A stretch of 6,674 nucleotides of DNA, from NCBI GenBank assembly GCA_946480695.1, contig CAMLKG010000065.1:1-6674 (forward strand), written 5' to 3'. The notes below the pieces were generated by a model. The model was not told the origin of the DNA, searched no databases, and was given only the letters and a program-made list of their open reading frames with translations. A program made the position numbers and the translations under genes. This DNA is from an uncultured Cellvibrio sp. (lineage in GTDB: Bacteria > Pseudomonadota > Gammaproteobacteria > Pseudomonadales > Cellvibrionaceae). The stretch's first letter is position 1. Each line of letters begins with the position of its first letter. This document shows positions 5,795 to 6,674 of this stretch, one piece after another.

Positions 5795-6070
5795 TTAAAT
5801 AGGCATATCAATTTCATCTGCCTTTACGACGATCACATCACCTGATTGCATTTCGATTTCTAACTTCCTACCTTTAAGGTCTTGATCAGGGCCACGCAAT
5901 TTATTGATGGAACTACTAGGCCCCCACTCTTCATTTCGCGGAATAATCAGCTCAGAAACTTTCCTAGCTTCAATATATTTAGAGTTCGAATCACGATCTC
6001 TAAGTATAAAGCTGCAGCTTCCGCCACCTTCCCATTTAAATACTATGTCGACTAAGACCCAATCATGCAT
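5795..6070 (-). CDS. Probable immunity protein for the adjacent Rhs toxin tip
   Basis: A 91-residue acidic-to-neutral protein of no family I can name. It starts 28 bases after the rhs stop, with AGGAG (minus strand, 6083-6079) eight bases before ATG 6070, and is co-directional with rhs. Position, size and single-copy tight spacing are those of immunity genes that follow polymorphic toxin tips. The sequence alternates hydrophobic and polar residues (WVLVDIVFKW, CSFILRDRD, KLEIEMQSGDVIVVKADEI), suggesting a mainly beta fold. It has no signal peptide or membrane segment, so it should act in the cytoplasm on a toxin that reaches that compartment. Base composition is clearly lower in GC than the replication genes (a sampled 60-base stretch is about 35% against about 48%), which supports separate acquisition with the tip. 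Confidence 0.65.
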   Translation of the reverse strand: MHDWVLVDIVFKWEGGGSCSFILRDRDSNSKYIEARKVSELIIPRNEEWGPSSSINKLRGPDQDLKGRKLEIEMQSGDVIVVKADEIDMPI

Positions 6071-6078
6071 AAAATTTT

Positions 6079-6083
6079 CTCCT
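6079..6083 (-). promoter_or_regulatory. Ribosome binding site of the immunity gene
   Basis: AGGAG on the minus strand, eight bases before ATG 6070 and inside the 28-base gap after the rhs stop. It allows translation independent of the long rhs frame. Confidence 0.7.
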
Positions 6084-6098
6084 ATCTAAAAGTCAGTA

Positions 6099-6674
6099 TT
6101 AACAACCGCCTTTTATTGCCCCCATGCCAGAACAAATTGTTACTTTGCCGCTACTCATACCTCTATCACTATTGGTTCCTGCTGAACCATTAGAATTATT
6201 TCCTAGCGGTAAATGAGCGCCTGGTGACTCAGGATCAACAACGTTACCTTCACCATCTAATCTATTACCATCAGCATCATTCACATGACAGTGAGGACCA
6301 CAGTCTGCATCAGGATGAATTAGAATTCGTTGCTTGCCAGTTACTGGATCTATATAAGACCCTTGGCCGGCTTGAGGATTTGGACCCTTAGGGATCAGCC
6401 CGTTACCTGTTGCGATTTTATCGATTTCTTCTGGTGTTTTTCCTGATACATCACCTGGATTAATAGTGGGTGACTCACTTCCCGCGTCAACTCCTTCAGA
6501 TACAGCATTCGCAACAATTGCTGCTGTCGCAACCATGGCAACAGTACCAACTACAGCACCAACTGCTGCGCCCGCTGGGCATGCAGGTCCTGTCATTGCA
6601 CAGCCTGCTGCCGCACCTGCAACTGTATTTTTTCCTGTGGGGTCGATCATATTCACCGGATCATTTCCCACATA
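6099..6674 (-). CDS. Rhs polymorphic toxin, C-terminal part (5' end outside window)
   Basis: The last 191 residues of an Rhs/YD-repeat protein whose frame is open at the window edge. It begins YVGNDPVNMIDPTGK, the conserved end of an Rhs core where the cage ends and the variable toxin tip begins. The GTG at 6671 is an internal Val, not a start. Residues about 17-65 are rich in Gly, Ala and Val and could cross or insert in a membrane, as many pre-toxin regions do. Residues about 75-145 form the likely toxin domain: GLIPKGP, GQGSYIDPVTGKQRILI, then HPDADCGPHCHVND with His120, Cys125, His128, Cys129 and His130 closely grouped, then GNRLDGEG. The tail is Gly/Ser-rich and ends GKVTICSGMGAIKGGC. 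A nuclease or metal-binding fold is possible, but I cannot assign a toxin family. Delivery by a type VI system is usual for the family and not shown here. A probable immunity gene follows. Confidence 0.85.
   Translation of the reverse strand, partial: YVGNDPVNMIDPTGKNTVAGAAAGCAMTGPACPAGAAVGAVVGTVAMVATAAIVANAVSEGVDAGSESPTINPGDVSGKTPEEIDKIATGNGLIPKGPNPQAGQGSYIDPVTGKQRILIHPDADCGPHCHVNDADGNRLDGEGNVVDPESPGAHLPLGNNSNGSAGTNSDRGMSSGKVTICSGMGAIKGGC
6658..6674. repeat. Right copy of 17-base terminal direct repeat (putative attR core)
   Basis: Identical to bases 1-17 in the same orientation. It lies inside the rhs reading frame, over the codons for YVGNDP. The flanking bases inside the element differ (ATTCACC before this copy, ACATCCG after the left copy), so the identity stops at the repeat on the two sides that can be seen. 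This is the expected arrangement if an element carrying this core recombined with the same core in a resident rhs gene. Confidence 0.65.

Larger units (their letters stand above)
18..6657. mobile_element. Putative integrative element inserted in an rhs gene
   Basis: The segment between the 17-base repeats holds a tyrosine recombinase, a replication-type primase-ATPase, a XRE regulator, a SymE-like protein, a new Rhs toxin tip with a probable immunity gene, and a 0.7 kb non-coding end. There are no capsid, conjugation or transposase genes. Size and content are like small satellites or integrative plasmids. The recombinase gene lies near one end, as is usual for such elements, but about 0.7 kb of structured non-coding DNA separates it from the repeat. 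Boundaries are inferred from the repeat alone. A plain plasmid contig or an old composite are alternatives. Confidence 0.6.

Noticed and set aside
5904..6089. Plus-strand 61-codon frame opposite the immunity gene
   Set aside because: The minus-strand gene has a good AGGAG site, proper spacing after rhs and protein-like composition; this is its shadow.
1..6674. The window as a circular plasmid with a 17-base assembly overlap
   Set aside because: Not fully excluded, but joined as a circle the Rhs fragment would have no Rhs core before it, only a short unrelated frame. The repeat falling exactly on the conserved YVGNDP codons is better explained by integration in rhs.

Overview
The window looks like a complete small integrative element caught inside a polymorphic-toxin (rhs) gene of a gammaproteobacterium. 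GC content is near 50% in most of it, and the proteins (a SymE-like toxin, a DnaG-type primase fusion, a Xer-like recombinase, an Rhs tip) are of proteobacterial type. A Cellvibrio-like host is a guess from general impression only. The first 17 bases and the last 17 bases are identical. Read on the minus strand they spell Tyr-Val-Gly-Asn-Asp-Pro, part of the conserved end of the Rhs core. This is what a site-specific integration with core site attL on the left and attR on the right would leave.

Layout, left to right. 1-741: no convincing protein gene. It is dense in inverted repeats, including a 114-base imperfect palindrome (445-558) whose tips match the integron attC consensus RYYYAAC...GTTRRRY. 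742-1779 (minus): Xer-like tyrosine recombinase with all catalytic residues. 1802-4876 (minus): 1024-residue protein joining a DnaG-type zinc ribbon and TOPRIM primase to a P-loop ATPase and a winged-helix-like tail. These two genes are 22 bases apart and form one operon. 4877-4988: divergent control region with operator-like repeats. 4989-5387 (plus): XRE-family regulator. 5405-5439: strong hairpin. 5470-5694 (plus): SymE-family toxin-like protein. 5701-5732: shared terminator. 5795-6070 (minus): small probable immunity protein. 6099-6674 (minus, 5' end outside the window): Rhs core end and a new C-terminal toxin tip.

Working model (inference): the recombinase integrates a circular element into the Rhs core sequence, the primase-ATPase copies the excised form, and the XRE protein controls both divergent transcription units. 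Because the toxin tip and its immunity gene lie between the two 17-base repeats, integration would fuse a new tip in frame to the resident rhs gene while pushing the old tip beyond the left end. The element would then be a tip-swapping device for Rhs toxins. The sequence outside both edges is needed to prove this.
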